64,000 nt of DNA, taken from the NCBI GenBank assembly GCA_003184365.1, contig NKYR01000026.1:62001-126000 (forward strand), written 5' to 3'. Of the stretch, positions 43,985 to 55,667 are shown piece by piece. Source of the DNA: Evernia prunastri. Its lineage: Eukaryota > Ascomycota > Lecanoromycetes > Lecanorales > Parmeliaceae. Every line of letters starts with the position of its first letter. The stretch's first letter is position 1. The translations under genes were made by a program, and so were the position numbers. Under the pieces are notes generated by a model. It saw only the letters and a program-made list of their open reading frames with translations. It made no database searches and was not told where the DNA came from.

Positions 43985-45307
43985 CTAGTTCTCTCTTCGA
44001 GCCACAACTGACATCTTGCTATACTGGACCGCGGCCCCGGCTGCACTCTGGCTCGACGCCCTTAAAAGCATATCTCTCAAGCTCTTCTCGTTCTCCTCAT
44101 ATCCAGCCTTTTGCATCACATCTAAAAATTCTTCTCCAGAGAGAATCAACCTGTCTTCGTCAGAATTGAGTTCATCCTTGATTTGGTGGTTGTGTAGTCG
44201 CCAGATGCGAATGAGTGAGAAGGGCAAGCAAAAGATCTGGTGGTAGCAGCAACGCCCTTGAAGCCACAGAACCCATTCAACTGACACTGAGAGATGAATG
44301 GACATTCGAGACTTCACTCACAGGTCGCTCCAGAAACCGGCCATGTATGGCGCCTCGAAATATTGATGCTTTTGCGCGTTACAGAATCCATTCGCTATGA
44401 GAGAGGTGGGGATCGCTGGGATCCAGTCGCGGGGTCCCATAATGTACCTGCAAAGTACAAGGTCAGCAATACGCTTCTTTGGAGATTGTTTTCGAGTAGC
44501 GTACTCGCCATCACGCCCCTTGATTGGAGAATTCAGCCGGTCACGTAGTTGCTCTAGCGCTCCCGTTTCCAAATCAGGTGAAGTTGAAGTGACATGGGCG
44601 ATGGAAGTGTCGGATTCATCCCATTGCAGGTAACCACCGGGCTATAGACAATTTCAGCGGTGACCTCTTTTCTCTTGTTTTCCCCAAGATAATAGAGTAC
44701 GACGCAGTCCTCAGGGAACGATTCGTTACTCGGACATACTTAGAAGTCGAGCCAGATTCTTCACGACGACGGTTGGGTCATTGTTTTTGATTGCCACAGT
44801 AAGGAGTCGTACGTGAACAACGTCATATTTGGCTATAAGTTCGGCCGGTACCTCTGCGAAGATATCCAATGTGCGAAAGGTGACATTGGAAGGCAGCCAA
44901 GCCTTTGGCGGACACTGACTAAGACTAATGTCCAGGCCATCGAGACAGGTAGTGGGTGGAAGCTGCTCGGAGAGTTCAAGGAGCCAAATGCTGCAGCTTC
45001 GTGGTTAACACTATGCGCGACCTGCGACGAACGAGAGGAACAAAGGGGTAGAGTCTTACCCCGACCCAGTCGCTACGTCAGCAATGCAGGCATCTGCAGG
45101 CAGCGCCGGTATACTGGGGTGAAGATGGAAACCTAATGCTTTTTGCCAAAGAAAATGTTGGTAATTAAGGCTACAGCAAGAGCGACAGGTCAGCAAGGTC
45201 TTTTCGGAGGTAAGAGTACGTCTGAGAGAATGGGCTGACCGCGAAGTTGCAGCGTGGGTACGCCCAAGAACATAGCCGTCCTCGTTCGTAGCTTCTTTTG
45301 CGGCCAT
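43985..45307 (-). pseudogene. SAM-dependent methyltransferase, probably broken
   Basis: The start is MAAKEATNEDGYVLGR at 45307. Two clean introns (45239-45171 and 45059-44991) give LNYQHFLWQKALGFHLHPSI, then IADVATGSGIWLLELSEQLP (the SAM motif), then KYDVVHVRLLTVAIKNND and NLARLL. The next block, PGGYLQWDE at about 44640, is in a frame one base off from what the GTATGT donor at 44728 allows. After YMAGFWSDL, the tail (LILSGEEFLDVMQKAGYEE ... VVARREN, stop at 43985) is again out of phase with the GTGAGT donor. This family often decorates fungal secondary metabolites. Two frame breaks suggest a decayed copy; mis-spliced models or assembly errors are the alternative. Confidence 0.55.
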
Positions 45308-45915
45308 GGATATTGGGTTCCACTGACTTCAAGAATTGGCAGCTTTCCGAATCAAAAGCTAATGTGATAGCCACAAAAAAAAAGGAAAAGAAAAGACCAG
45401 TAGCACATCATAACGTCATGCACGTTATGAGCGAGATACATACATCACACGATCTGCAAGATCGACACTTGGTTGATGCACAGCGGCTGAGGGGAAGAAT
45501 CACACACCTATCAGATGATGATCTGCAATGGTTTAGTCAGTCAATTAGGTCAATCGGGGCCTGCATTGTCTCGAGAAATAAATCCCAAATGAGGAAACAG
45601 ATCCTCCGATATAGAATAGTGAACGGATCCTCACTTTGCACACAGACACTGGCGACAAGGCCACATATCCTTTGTCGAAGTCGAGGCGGGTTAAGAGCTG
45701 ATAACATCTGATTGGCTTGGGATTCTCCCCCGCAGCTGTATTTGGCGGTATGCATACCAAGCGACGCAGGTCTCAGAACCCCACTTAGGTATCAAGGGGG
45801 GATTCGGCTTTTCCAATCCGTCCTGAAAAAGCCACCTTTCAAAAGAATTAATGAATACACTCCGCAGTCATCGCATCCCACTCCAACTCCGTGTCTCCTA
45901 ACCCAGACCAAAAAC
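45308..45915. other. Intergenic region
   Basis: This lies between the methyltransferase start and the small membrane protein, which are divergent. A 137-codon plus ORF (45298-45711) overlaps the methyltransferase start and has no motif. Confidence 0.4.
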
Positions 45916-46296
45916 ATGCCTTTCCGCGCAGCGAACCACCTCCAACGGGTGAGCGTTAGCACATCATTCCCCTTGAGCTTCTCTTTCACGCTCGGCGCCT
46001 CCCTCGCCGTCAGCGGCCTAGCGTTATACTACGGCATCATCTTCAATCGAGGCGCGGCCGCCTGGTTCCGACGCAAGACGCAGGCGTCGGAGATGAAGGT
46101 CCTGAAGGCGCGCTTGGATCGCTTCCACGCGAAGCTCGACGGCGGCGAAGTGGTGGGCCTGGAGGAGCTGCACGAGGGGGAGAGGATGGAGGGGCTGTTC
46201 AGGCGCTGGGTGCGCGCTTTGGAGGACGCGGCGGCGGCGGACGATGAGGGGCGGTCCGCCGCGGTCAAGGCGGAGAGGTGGCCCGGGTGGTTCTGA
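45916..46296 (+). CDS. Small membrane protein of unknown function (126 residues)
   Basis: I start at the ATG at 45916 (MPFRAANHLQRVSV); the ORF is open 68 codons further, but that part is unlike protein. A basic amphipathic head is followed by one hydrophobic segment (LGASLAVSGLALYYGII), then RGAAAWFRRKTQASEMKVLK and a charged helix rich in Glu/Arg, ending KAERWPGWF. The basic head plus a single helix could suit the mitochondrial inner membrane, but that is inference. Codon use in the second half is strongly GC-rich, which also leaves the antisense frames open. Family not recognised. Confidence 0.55.
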   Translation: MPFRAANHLQRVSVSTSFPLSFSFTLGASLAVSGLALYYGIIFNRGAAAWFRRKTQASEMKVLKARLDRFHAKLDGGEVVGLEELHEGERMEGLFRRWVRALEDAAAADDEGRSAAVKAERWPGWF

Positions 46297-46906
46297 TGCG
46301 GGTGTCGAGGAGGGGTGGGGCGGGGGGAAAGGAGGGGCGGTTGCGCGATGCATCTGGCGTTGAAGACGGCGCGCATGTCGAGGATCTGGTGGAATGGATG
46401 GGCTGGTCTTCGCAATTTCGGGGTTGGATGGCCGCATGTGTTGGAATCGTAGGCGTATCAAGAACTTCCAGAGCATTAACAGCGGGGCAGCGCACACGCT
46501 GAACAGCATGAGGTTCTGCTTATGCCGGCGAGGCAGAATATAATGCAAGGCTCACAAGAAGGCTCATACTCTATTTCTCGCATGCCTCTGCAATCTTCCT
46601 ATTATTGACGATTCTTTGATATCACATCCGCAATGCTAGCTCCTTGAAGGATCGCGTCTGGCTACATGAAGATCAAGTCGAGTCAAGAAGAGAAGCTGCG
46701 TTATTCACGGACGCCAAGGGAGTCCGTCCCAGCCAAGAAGCCATCAGTATCGTCCACGTTCAAAACGCCTGTCTTCACAGACTCGAAGCATACCTTAACT
46801 TTTTGCGTTCAGCAGTACTCCGTGCTCAATTCCTCGACATTTAGTTGACGACATTAAGTGGCTCACATTGGTCGTACTCGCGCTCGCCACTAAGCCCCAG
46901 AGCACC
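46297..46906. other. Convergent intergenic region
   Basis: 3' flanks of two convergent genes. Short ORFs only. Confidence 0.45.
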
Positions 46907-48086
46907 CTACGCTGTGGCGTGATCGGATGTATTCCCCACAAATTCGGGCGGAGATCCAGGTCCTAATGTGAGGAAGACATTGCCCTGCTGGCCTAAAAGA
47001 CAGGTTGGCCTACAACTTCCTCCCCAAGTTCTTACATTGATCGAAGGAACAACTGACCAAGTCCCCTGTAACTTCCTCCTTTCCAGTTTCTCGCGCACAC
47101 AGAAAATGTCGCTTCCACAGCCTGCCATATCTGATACCAGGCGAGCACGTCAGATCTGCCGGTAGAGTAAAGTTTCACTAGGCACTCGTGGTCCCCTTCG
47201 GTTGTGATTGTCAGCTTTGGCTCGAGCAGGTGCGAGACCTAGGCGGCTCCTTACTTGAGGCGATTTCGAGGGGAAGTGTCTCCTTGACAAACGCAGTATC
47301 GGGTGGACCGAACACTTCAAACTGCGCTGATGCTGGCATATCGGCCAAGACGTCCTTGCAAGAGTACGGGTTACCAAAGTCGCCTCGACATTGGACCTTT
47401 GGCTCGAAGACTGCCATTATCACAGCGAGATTGTTGTCCCCACCTGATTAATATGAGTGTCAAGTACAATGTGAGACTATCGCGTGACTCCATTTTCCGC
47501 TTAACAGCTCCATGAAACTCTTACCTATGTTTGTGACAATACCACCTTGTGAGGGTTCACTTGACGCACATCTCAAGAAAAGAGCCGATGCTGCGCTACG
47601 AGCTTGGTATAGACTCGCACGACCTGTGACACCATCGCCAACAACCTTGATTTGGAAGTAACATTCCGCTTTGTCTGGTTCGCACGGGGGATTAGAGAGT
47701 GATTACATCGAGATCTCCTCTGCCGCTTCTCACTTACCTCCCATGATAATGTACGGAAGAGGGAAAGTGCTCTCTGGCAGTCCCGTATGTCTTTCTCCGA
47801 AGTCCATTTGTTCCGTGTCAGGGGCAATATATGATCGGGCAAGTTCACAGTCAGAGAGTGACGGGTTGAAGCCATATTTCGCACCGTCGCATTGAATGTT
47901 TAGGCCCCTTCCGCTCGAGGCATCGAGATCTTGGATAGATACATTCGAAGGGAACAACCGATCCGGGGCCGTGAGGTTAAGACCGGTAAAGAGGTTCACC
48001 GTCTGATCATTTGTGACATGGATTGGCGTCGCCAAGGTGAGTAGAGGCCAGAACGACAATGACATGAAGACATGGCGCATGAACAT
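46907..48086 (-). CDS. Secreted fungal protein, unnamed conserved family
   Basis: There are five exons: 48086-47738, 47674-47525, 47443-47255, 47195-47058 and 46992-46907. The introns are 63, 81, 59 and 65 nt; phases close and give 303 residues. The N terminus is a signal peptide (RHVFMSLSFWPLLTLATPI). Then come LNIQCDGAKYGFNPSLSDCE, ARSYIAPDTEQMDFGERHTG, FPLPYIIMGDKAECYFQI, QGGIVTNIGGDNNLAVIMAV, YSCKDVLADMPAS, DVLAWYQIWQAVEATFSVCA and FLTLGPG. The spacing of the cysteines and the IGGDNNLAV block match a secreted family I know from several ascomycetes that has no assigned function. It contains no enzyme motif I can name. The Met at 48080 could also be the start. Confidence 0.82.
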
Positions 48087-49950
48087 GACTTGGGGTTTAA
48101 AAGTCATTAGGAGCTGAAGAGGTTCAAGCATCAATGATACTGAAACGGGTAGTATTAGAAATGGAATTTCCCAATTTTCAATTGATGGCAACTAAAGCGC
48201 CGTGCCGCCAATGAAATCCAGGCAGCCGACATGGCGATTTCGAAGTCGCGAAGGGTACAAGCGACTCGCCCTCTTCTATGATTCGTTACGACACGTTTAG
48301 CACAATACTTGAAGATGCTTCGTAGACGATTCACGTGTGAGTCTGTATTAGTCATTGGGATTTGTTGTTAAGTAAGTAGGAAGTCATATGGAATAGCTAC
48401 AAGCAGATGGCGCTTGTGCAATGAGAAGAGAGAGTCGATATGTTTCGCAGCTGATCTGATGAGCATGTTTCTTTGGGCTGCTCATGGATGATGGATCGTA
48501 CATCATGACGGAAAGGCTAATCAGCGCGGGATAGGATTTCTTCGGTGACAAGAATAAGTGGTCGGTGATAAATGTTGAGGGTATACTCTAAAGCTCTGAT
48601 GCCTCTCAAGATTGAAGATGGCTGGTTGGCCTAAGACTTAATGCAGACGATCTGTGATCTTGATTGATATGAGACTTTTGATTAGTTTCTTGATTACCCA
48701 TATCATTTTGACTTTGGCCATTTGGATTTTGTCGCACGCAAAGCTTTATCGTTGAATCGCCTATACAAACAACATATACTCCGTAAAGCGTTGGCGGTTA
48801 TATAAAAGGTAAATTAAGAGCCAGAGAACCAGGGCAATCGGAGTCCTGCCTGAGTCGGCCCGAGGTTATCTCCGGTCTAGGGTCGACCTTAGCTTAGGTA
48901 GTCCTTGGCAACTTCGCGTGCTTTCGTGATTCCGACTCATTTTGCTCCACTACATCCTACGCGCAATGCACGCCAATTGATTCGGTGGAGTACTACAGTA
49001 TTATCTTTCATACATACGTACAAGCATGTTTCACCACCGCACTATATAGCAGAAGAGCCAAAGTCACAACGGCACGGCCGGCCCAGGCCAAGTCACCTCC
49101 ACGATTCAGACGCATAGCTACATTGGTCGGAAAGACATGTGCTCCACAGATGTATAGTTAGGCCGCAATCCGTGGAAGCAGGAGTTTCAGACTACCTAAT
49201 CGTTCTCTCATAAGTCCCAGTCATCTCCACATTCATCTTAAGCCACGTATCAGTGCCTTGCGCTGTCTTTCATGGTCCAAAATGCCACTAGTTTGACAAC
49301 TCCGAGGACAGTCCTGCTATCCAAGGCTCTCACCCTCGAGTACTTATGCCCTCGTGCACGTCAAGTGTTCTCCGACACTCAAGGAGTCGATGTTCTTTTG
49401 GTAATTTTCGTACTTGAGTTGTATCAGCTGGGTGGAGGGAGTGGGGGGAAGAGATGCCGTCAGAGCGATTCTTCGTGCTACTGTCGTTAGGCTTAGACTT
49501 CCTCTACTTCAGCTGCACTTAAAGAAAAGGAACTCTAGTGTATGTATCATCGATATCATTGATCTCTGTGTAGGCTTCACCACTTTGAGAGATTGCGTCT
49601 ACCAATTCTTCACATACGGACGATTGGGCAGTGACCATGCAGCTGTACGCGACCTTAGGGTTCAGATCGTGGCTTGACAAGCCTACATGCTTAGTTGCCT
49701 ATGAACCAAACTTCCGATCTGGGATGTTTCGTTCTCGGAGGTCATCGCTGAAGACGCTCATAAGTGCAGAAATCAACCCTGCAATCTCTTATAAGAGATG
49801 TTCACCGTGGACAAAGTTCAGGAACGCTATACCTATACTTCGTTCCAATCTCATACTTGAAATTCGAGAGGGATCTTGCTACTCGTCTCCTTTCGCAAAT
49901 TTTCTCTGAGTCTGTCTTGACACGTCCTTTGACTCTTACTCACGGCAACA
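48087..49950. other. 1.9-kb divergent intergenic region between two secreted-protein genes
   Basis: ORFs are below 95 codons. A TATATAAAAGG box lies near 48800. It is large for a promoter pair, but I see nothing else in it. Confidence 0.45.
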
Positions 49951-51225
49951 ATGAAGCTCGCTTTTGCTACTGCGGTCGCCGTTCTACAAGTGGTGTTCGT
50001 AGACGCATCCGTATCACATAATGCCTCTATGATTGCACGCCCCCACCCCAGAGAAGCTGTGAAGAGGACTGGTCGTAATTGTGGCCAATTCATCATGTTC
50101 TGCGCAAATGCAGTGGGAGCTTGCAACAATGCTTGCTACCATATAAATTGTGTGGATTCGACCACAAACATTATGACGTACTGTATACCTTGTTATGGCT
50201 GTCTGGCTCAATTGTCTTGTTAATGGTGAAGTGTAATCCAGGTACGATGACAAAAACAGCAACAATCGGCAGGAGTCTGGATGCGACGCTGCCAGCGGCG
50301 GTTCCGTTTGCAACAATATGCCCTTCAGTCAACTGTTCCACGATCCACTCAACGCCACCCTAGGAGACACGAGTATCTACTGCGATGAGTGGCCAATGAC
50401 AAGGATCAGACAACGACCTTATACCTCGGGCGCTAGGAGAAACAGCCTTCGCTGCATACCCCAAACAGAGAGTTCTAGTAAGATGGCACTGTCAATCCAA
50501 CACGGCTAAGCTGCTTCCAAAACTGATCATCCCTTACAGACGGCAGTGAGCAACTCGCTGCGTGGCTGGCGGCTACTAACACGCAGGGCCCGAAGCCCAC
50601 CTGCTTGCTTCCCATTGTAGACGGCGATTATTGGACATTCGGTGTGGACTACGCCGGAGTGGACAAGTGGGTTTCTTATTACAGCTCAATCGTACCCCTC
50701 CAGATACTAATCCCAAACAGCTTGGTCCCACATTGTGCCAACCGATCAGCATGTGGAGCTGACCGCTACGCTTTCCACATGACGTTTCTGAGTGGAAATC
50801 TAAGCACTCCCTACAACTATCGAACAGACAATCGGTACAAGATAGATGCCGCCCCGTCGGAGAGCTTCTTGTGCAACGTCAAGGTCAAACGGCTAGGAAA
50901 CCCAAGGTCGTCCTACACTGCCTCCGTATACGACTGGACCGGCGCACAGAAAGGTCCAACAACCAATGAGCATCTGGCGCGGACTGGACAGAATTTCTCC
51001 ATCACCGGCCTTCCAGCCGCGCTCAGAGTCACCGAGACCGGGCCGTTCAGTACGAGCGGGAGCGGAATGCACTTCGATTACATGTCGACGCCGGCCTTTT
51101 CCTGGGATTCCGACAATACAGGGTCGAGCCGACAGGTCAGCAGTGGTGGGAACTATTGCTCGCTCAGTTCCACTGGGGCTTATGAACAAGATCTCGTTTG
51201 CTACTTTCCTTGTTTCTCCTCGTAG
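49951..51225 (+). CDS. Secreted protein with NucA/NucB-nuclease-like domain
   Basis: There are four exons: 49951-50177, 50242-50477, 50540-50666 and 50721-51225. The introns are 64, 62 and 54 nt; phases close to 364 residues. A signal peptide (KLAFATAVAVLQVVFVDAS) is followed by a cysteine-rich part (NCGQFIMFCANAVGACNNAC). Then comes CNNMPFSQLFHDPLN and the block SIYCDEWPMTRI, with RNSLRCIPQTESS. The CDEWP and R-CIP-E pattern is that of the NucA/NucB DNase family (PF14040). The C-terminal 170 residues contain ICPIVDGDYW-like LLPIVDGDYWTFGVDYAG, with few motifs. It is probably an extracellular nuclease or a binding derivative; activity is inferred. Confidence 0.68.
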
Positions 51226-52906
51226 CGGAGAATTAGGCGGCGGTATGGCAGTGTGGATCAGGGAGGATCTTGGGGGCGGCATTGCACCCTGCATCGGGGA
51301 AGATCCGCAGGGCTTTTCGCTTGGCAAAGTAGACTTCGACGACCGGCCTTGTACGTTCTCGTAATTTTTTGTAGAATTTCCAAAGAAAAGGAAAAAAAAG
51401 GGGAAAAAACCACCTTCCAATTATCCGTCAAATCCCACAGTCTTTCTATACAGTCCCCATCCCAACACGGTCTGCAATCTCAACCCAGCCCCTTAAAGAC
51501 AGCGACGTCACTGTAGACGGGACGATCTAAGTAGGCACACTGGACGAGTCCCCTGTCGGCCCAAAAAGTTCCAAATTGAGACTCCAGCAACCACCTTTTC
51601 TGTGCTTACCCCCCCCCCTTCCTCCCAAGAAATGTCGAGGTGCAGTTTCGAAAAATGCCCCAGCGATATGACGAAGAAGTCACGCGAGACGAATAAGCAG
51701 CCTGTCTTGAAAGGAAGGATACGAACTCCGTCTTGGGAGATTTTAGCCGGGAGCTGGCTTCTGTGCACGGAGCAGAAGGCTTTGCGGTCGAGTACGGGAG
51801 GCACTGACATGACCTCTTTGATAGCGTCGTTGCCGGATCTCGGTTGCTTCGCAAATGAATGGTGGACGCCCGTCGTGTCCGGGGTACTCGTACGGTGCTG
51901 CTCTCTTTCGATTGGATATATAAACCGGCTGAGAATGTCGTCTTCAGTACGTTTTACTCCCTGAAGGAGATGGAGGTAGATGTCTGGGCAGAGTCTTGGC
52001 TGATACGTCACGCGGCTCAGTTGAAGCATACAGTCACAAGTTGAGGAAGACATAGCACATGGTGATTTTTTTGGCATTTCAATTGTGGTCTCTTACCCGT
52101 TCAGAGATAGCTAGCCAGATCAACTGAAGAGTAGCTTGCCAAAGACTCTTCTCCGTATATCTTAGGTATGCCTTTTTTGACCCTGAGCCTCTCTTCTGCC
52201 ACGTAGACTCTCCGGCTCGGGTCCCTCCTCCGTACTACCTGCGGCTTGAACAATGATACAAAGGAAAATATGGTGGTGCAGATGTGCACAGATGGCGGTC
52301 TTCGACGGTGAAGCGTCTTCCGGTCGATGACTGGGTTGCTTTGTTTTTTGTTTTTGTTTTTTTGGAGGGTGGAGTTTGTTGTAAGATAAAGAGATGATCG
52401 TTAATGCAGGAGTGCGGTCGTCGGTGTACAGTAAGCCACCTAAATAGCAAGGTCTGTAGTCCCCGCTCACGAGTAAAAAAGAAAATAAATATGTCTGGTT
52501 GAGTTGGCGTCGTATCCAGAAAACGTGTTTCGTCGGTCGAGTACCCCTGGGCAACACGGTGGAGCCGGCGGCGAACCCCATCCCAATTTCCATACCATGC
52601 GCTATCTCCATCGAAACGGCTCCGTCAAAGCCCCGCTATTAGAGACACAGTGGGTGTATGAGTCAGAGAACATCCAAATGAGTTCAGCATTTACAGCTCC
52701 ATCAACAACAATAGAGATCGCTTCACTGGAAGTAGTCCGTCACCGGAGCACCTCAAAGCAATCCTGTAAACGCCTGCAAAAACACAAAAAAGAAAGGCCT
52801 TTCTCCACCAATACGCCATTGGATATCTCATATAGTACGTTCAGTGTAACTGGCAATTCGAAAAACAGCTGCAAAACACATGGATATCCGTTCGTGAAAG
52901 AACTCG
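51226..52906. other. 1.7-kb region, one doubtful ORF
   Basis: A 189-codon minus ORF (51508-52077: SRFIYPIEREQHRTSTPDTT) overlaps open frames on the plus strand over the same bases. I cannot tell which, if any, is real; no family is recognised. The other ORFs are shadows or short. Confidence 0.35.
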
Positions 52907-54427
52907 TCAAGATCGAACACGAGTAACGCCATCACCACCGCCAAGAACATCAAGCTTCAAGATTCGCCGTAGATCTTCTTCGATTGATTCCGTGTCTTTG
53001 GAGGGGGTACTTTGAAACTCGCCAGAAGGCTTAGCTGGCGGAATAAAGGCCGAGGAAAAGGGAGAAAAGGGAGAGACATGGTCAATTTGCTGTTGCTCTG
53101 TTTGGCCGTTGGTGGAAGTGGATGTCTTCTGTACCCGAGACTGCGTTGGAGTAGCTGGAAGCTCGAGGGGTTGTGCCCCTGGGGAACTAGGAACTGATAT
53201 CTCTTTCCAAAGCTTGGAAGAAGGCGGTCGCTGGGCTGCAGATCCGTTGCTGGTGCATATTCCTGAAATTTGCTTTTGAGCCAAAGCGAGCAGAGCAGCG
53301 TGCCGTTGGTGGTCTCTACTTGCTGAATCTGGGCTTTGTCCCGGAGAACCTCCACGAAAAGTGGTCTTGGGTGGAGGAGAACCTAGACCTTGTTGAGGGG
53401 CACCCGAGCGAGGCGAAGACGACGCTAGGCGTTGAGGCTGGGGAGAGAAGAGCAGCTTCTTGAGCGCCAGGGTTTGAGCTTTGAGCTGCTCATCTCTATT
53501 GTCCGCCTCCGTCATGGCCTTGGGAGCAGGGGTAATTGGCGCACTATTATTCGCACTATTAGAGGTTTCTGGTGCTGCTCCGTCCATCTCCAACGGAAAC
53601 ATTCCACCGACGGAGCTGTCGGTGGGGTGGCGCGAATGATGTCGAACATGATTCTGTGTTCCTGACCGCAGGCCACTCTGCTCTCCGGAATTTCCAATTC
53701 GAGCCTTGGCCTTGGCTTCTCTATCAGCTTGGAAGAAAATGTCGAGCGGTGAATCTTCGCGGGCTCGACGGTCCTGGATCGGTTTACTGTTTTCCAGCAA
53801 AGGGGAATTGTCGCTCTCAGATGTCGTTTCAGCTGTTTCTCGCTCCATCATACTCTTCAAACTTGATGTCTTGTCCACATTGGGAACCGATCTGGAGAGG
53901 AATTTTGGTATGGGTAGTGAGGATGGCGCTGGTGAAGCATGAAACGTGGGCCCCGCGTATGCTGGGGTCTCATTTGCACGGCTGGGCGTGAGAGGTTGTT
54001 GAGGAGGCACGGACGTCACAGGCCCGGTTGGGTCTGAGTCTCGATGACCGGATGCTCTTGTGATTCCTCCTTGCGATTTCCGACTCCTTTTCCTTCGCTG
54101 ACTCACGTCCGGAGCCGACTGGTTACCTTGGTATTGCCCGTTCGAAAACCCGTCGTACATCGACCTCGGCCGAGGAGGAGTGGTTGAATTTGGAAGCTGT
54201 AGGTTGCCGAGGACAGTGGCAGCATCCGGTGTGGTGTCATAATCATCCCGACGAAGGATGCGCGTGGGCTGATCAGATTCCTTACGAAGACCTGGATCTG
54301 CTGAGATACCGGCGTCGTTTCGGATAGAGGAGATATGAGATGGTGTAGAATGAGCCGACTTTCTGGGGGTACGGCGAGAACCTCGGGGATTCTTCTGAGG
54401 AGTTTCTACCTGCTGAGCAGGCATCAT
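52907..54427 (-). CDS. Edc1/PNRC-like decapping activator
   Basis: This single exon encodes 506 residues, almost wholly disordered. The key segment is YAGPTFHASPAPSSLPIPKF, ending FLSRSVP. This is the PNRC/Edc1 short linear motif: FHASP plus SLPxP, a Dcp1-EVH1 binder. An RKRSRK basic patch precedes it, and the ends SIEEDLRRILKLDVLG form a likely short helix. In yeast, Edc1/2 use the same motif to stimulate Dcp2-catalysed mRNA decapping in the cytoplasm. Fungal members are often mislabelled proteophosphoglycan. The motif identification is sound; function in this organism is inferred. Confidence 0.8.
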   Translation of the reverse strand: MMPAQQVETPQKNPRGSRRTPRKSAHSTPSHISSIRNDAGISADPGLRKESDQPTRILRRDDYDTTPDAATVLGNLQLPNSTTPPRPRSMYDGFSNGQYQGNQSAPDVSQRRKRSRKSQGGITRASGHRDSDPTGPVTSVPPQQPLTPSRANETPAYAGPTFHASPAPSSLPIPKFLSRSVPNVDKTSSLKSMMERETAETTSESDNSPLLENSKPIQDRRAREDSPLDIFFQADREAKAKARIGNSGEQSGLRSGTQNHVRHHSRHPTDSSVGGMFPLEMDGAAPETSNSANNSAPITPAPKAMTEADNRDEQLKAQTLALKKLLFSPQPQRLASSSPRSGAPQQGLGSPPPKTTFRGGSPGQSPDSASRDHQRHAALLALAQKQISGICTSNGSAAQRPPSSKLWKEISVPSSPGAQPLELPATPTQSRVQKTSTSTNGQTEQQQIDHVSPFSPFSSAFIPPAKPSGEFQSTPSKDTESIEEDLRRILKLDVLGGGDGVTRVRS

Positions 54428-55134
54428 TTTAGTGGTGGCTTAGAAATATGCAGCCGTGTTGGAATGGAACCGTGAAAGCGAGCAACGTATGTGATTTTTG
54501 AGCAGCAAATAGACACCTCTTAATTTAAGTGTAATTCAGTTGTGTAGATATGATGGGCAAGAAGCCTCGAAATGTCTTCAATCCCAGCTGAACTTGCTTG
54601 GTGGAAGGGCAGCTTTGTTAAAGAGAGGTCGATCAAGAGAAGAGAGAGTCTGGAGGTTTGGTATATGTTCGCGGGTGTATTAGTGTTCGGCAGAGGGAGG
54701 TTGAGGAGTGTATGGAACTTTGTGTGCGGTTCATGATGGTAAATTGTAGAAGTGTGTTGAAATGAAGAGAGTGTTGAAGAGAGGAGGCTGTTTCGCTGGC
54801 CTGGGGTGGTTTGCGCGGACTTGGCGGCGCTTGTCCGGTTCCGAACATATCAAGAGTCACCAAAACACCCTGTTGCCCTTAGCACTCAACACTCGCTGTC
54901 CAACACAAAGCAAATGACTACACGCCAGCTAGTGAGGTCTATCTGAGATATAGATCCAATAAACACTGAGCAGCGAACCTACATCTGACTGTCACATCGC
55001 GTACACAGCTGCCTTAACGTCGAGTCCTCTGTACCATTTTCACCGTGACCTTGTGTCTTCCGCTGATTTTCGGACATACATCACTCAACTCAACAAAACC
55101 TGCCTCTTGGCTACTCTAACCCTTACAAGTTGAC
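54428..55134. other. Divergent intergenic region, Edc1-like / Rbx1
   Basis: No gene is seen. The region upstream of the Edc1-like gene is purine-rich on the plus strand, fitting a long 5' UTR. Confidence 0.45.
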
Positions 55135-55667
55135 ATGGCGGACGTTGATATGCCCGATGCTGGTCCTTCAGCTCCAGCAAAGTCAAAGGGTGCCGTCAGA
55201 ACTGTGAAACCTGGAGCAGACACTGGCTCCGATGGCAAGAAGAGATTTGAGGTTAAGAAGGTGATTCAATCTTCAGGTCCGGTCAGAAGAAGGTAGTTAA
55301 TCGTATCTAGTGGAACGCTGTAGCTCTGTGGGCTTGGGATATTGTCGTCGACAACTGTGCCATTTGCAGAAACCACATCATGGATCTCTGTGAGTGACTG
55401 CTTCAGATATGCGTAAAGCGAGTTACTAATAAGCTCGTGAAGGTATCGAATGTCAGGCCAACCAAGCTTCAGCTACGAGCGAAGAATGCACAGTTGCATG
55501 GGGAATCTGCAATGTTAGTCTTATTCTATCGGTGCTCATTGTTCAAGCTGATGCCCTTTCTTCTACAGCACGCCTTCCATTTTCACTGCATCTCACGCTG
55601 GCTGAAGACGCGCCAAGTCTGCCCCTTGGACAACAGAGACTGGGAATTCCAAAAATACGGACGATGA
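55135..55667 (+). CDS. HRT1: RING-box protein Rbx1/Hrt1
   Basis: There are four exons: 55135-55260, 55311-55389, 55443-55513 and 55569-55667. The introns are 50, 53 and 55 nt, and the product is 124 residues. The RING-H2 ligands are complete: NCAICRNHI, DLCIECQAN, EECTVAWGICNHAFHFHCI and CPLDNRDWEFQKYG. VKKWNAVALWAWDI is the cullin-binding strand. The head is acidic then neutral. Rbx1 recruits E2 enzymes and Nedd8 to cullin ligases such as SCF, in nucleus and cytosol. It is essential in yeast. Confidence 0.95.
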
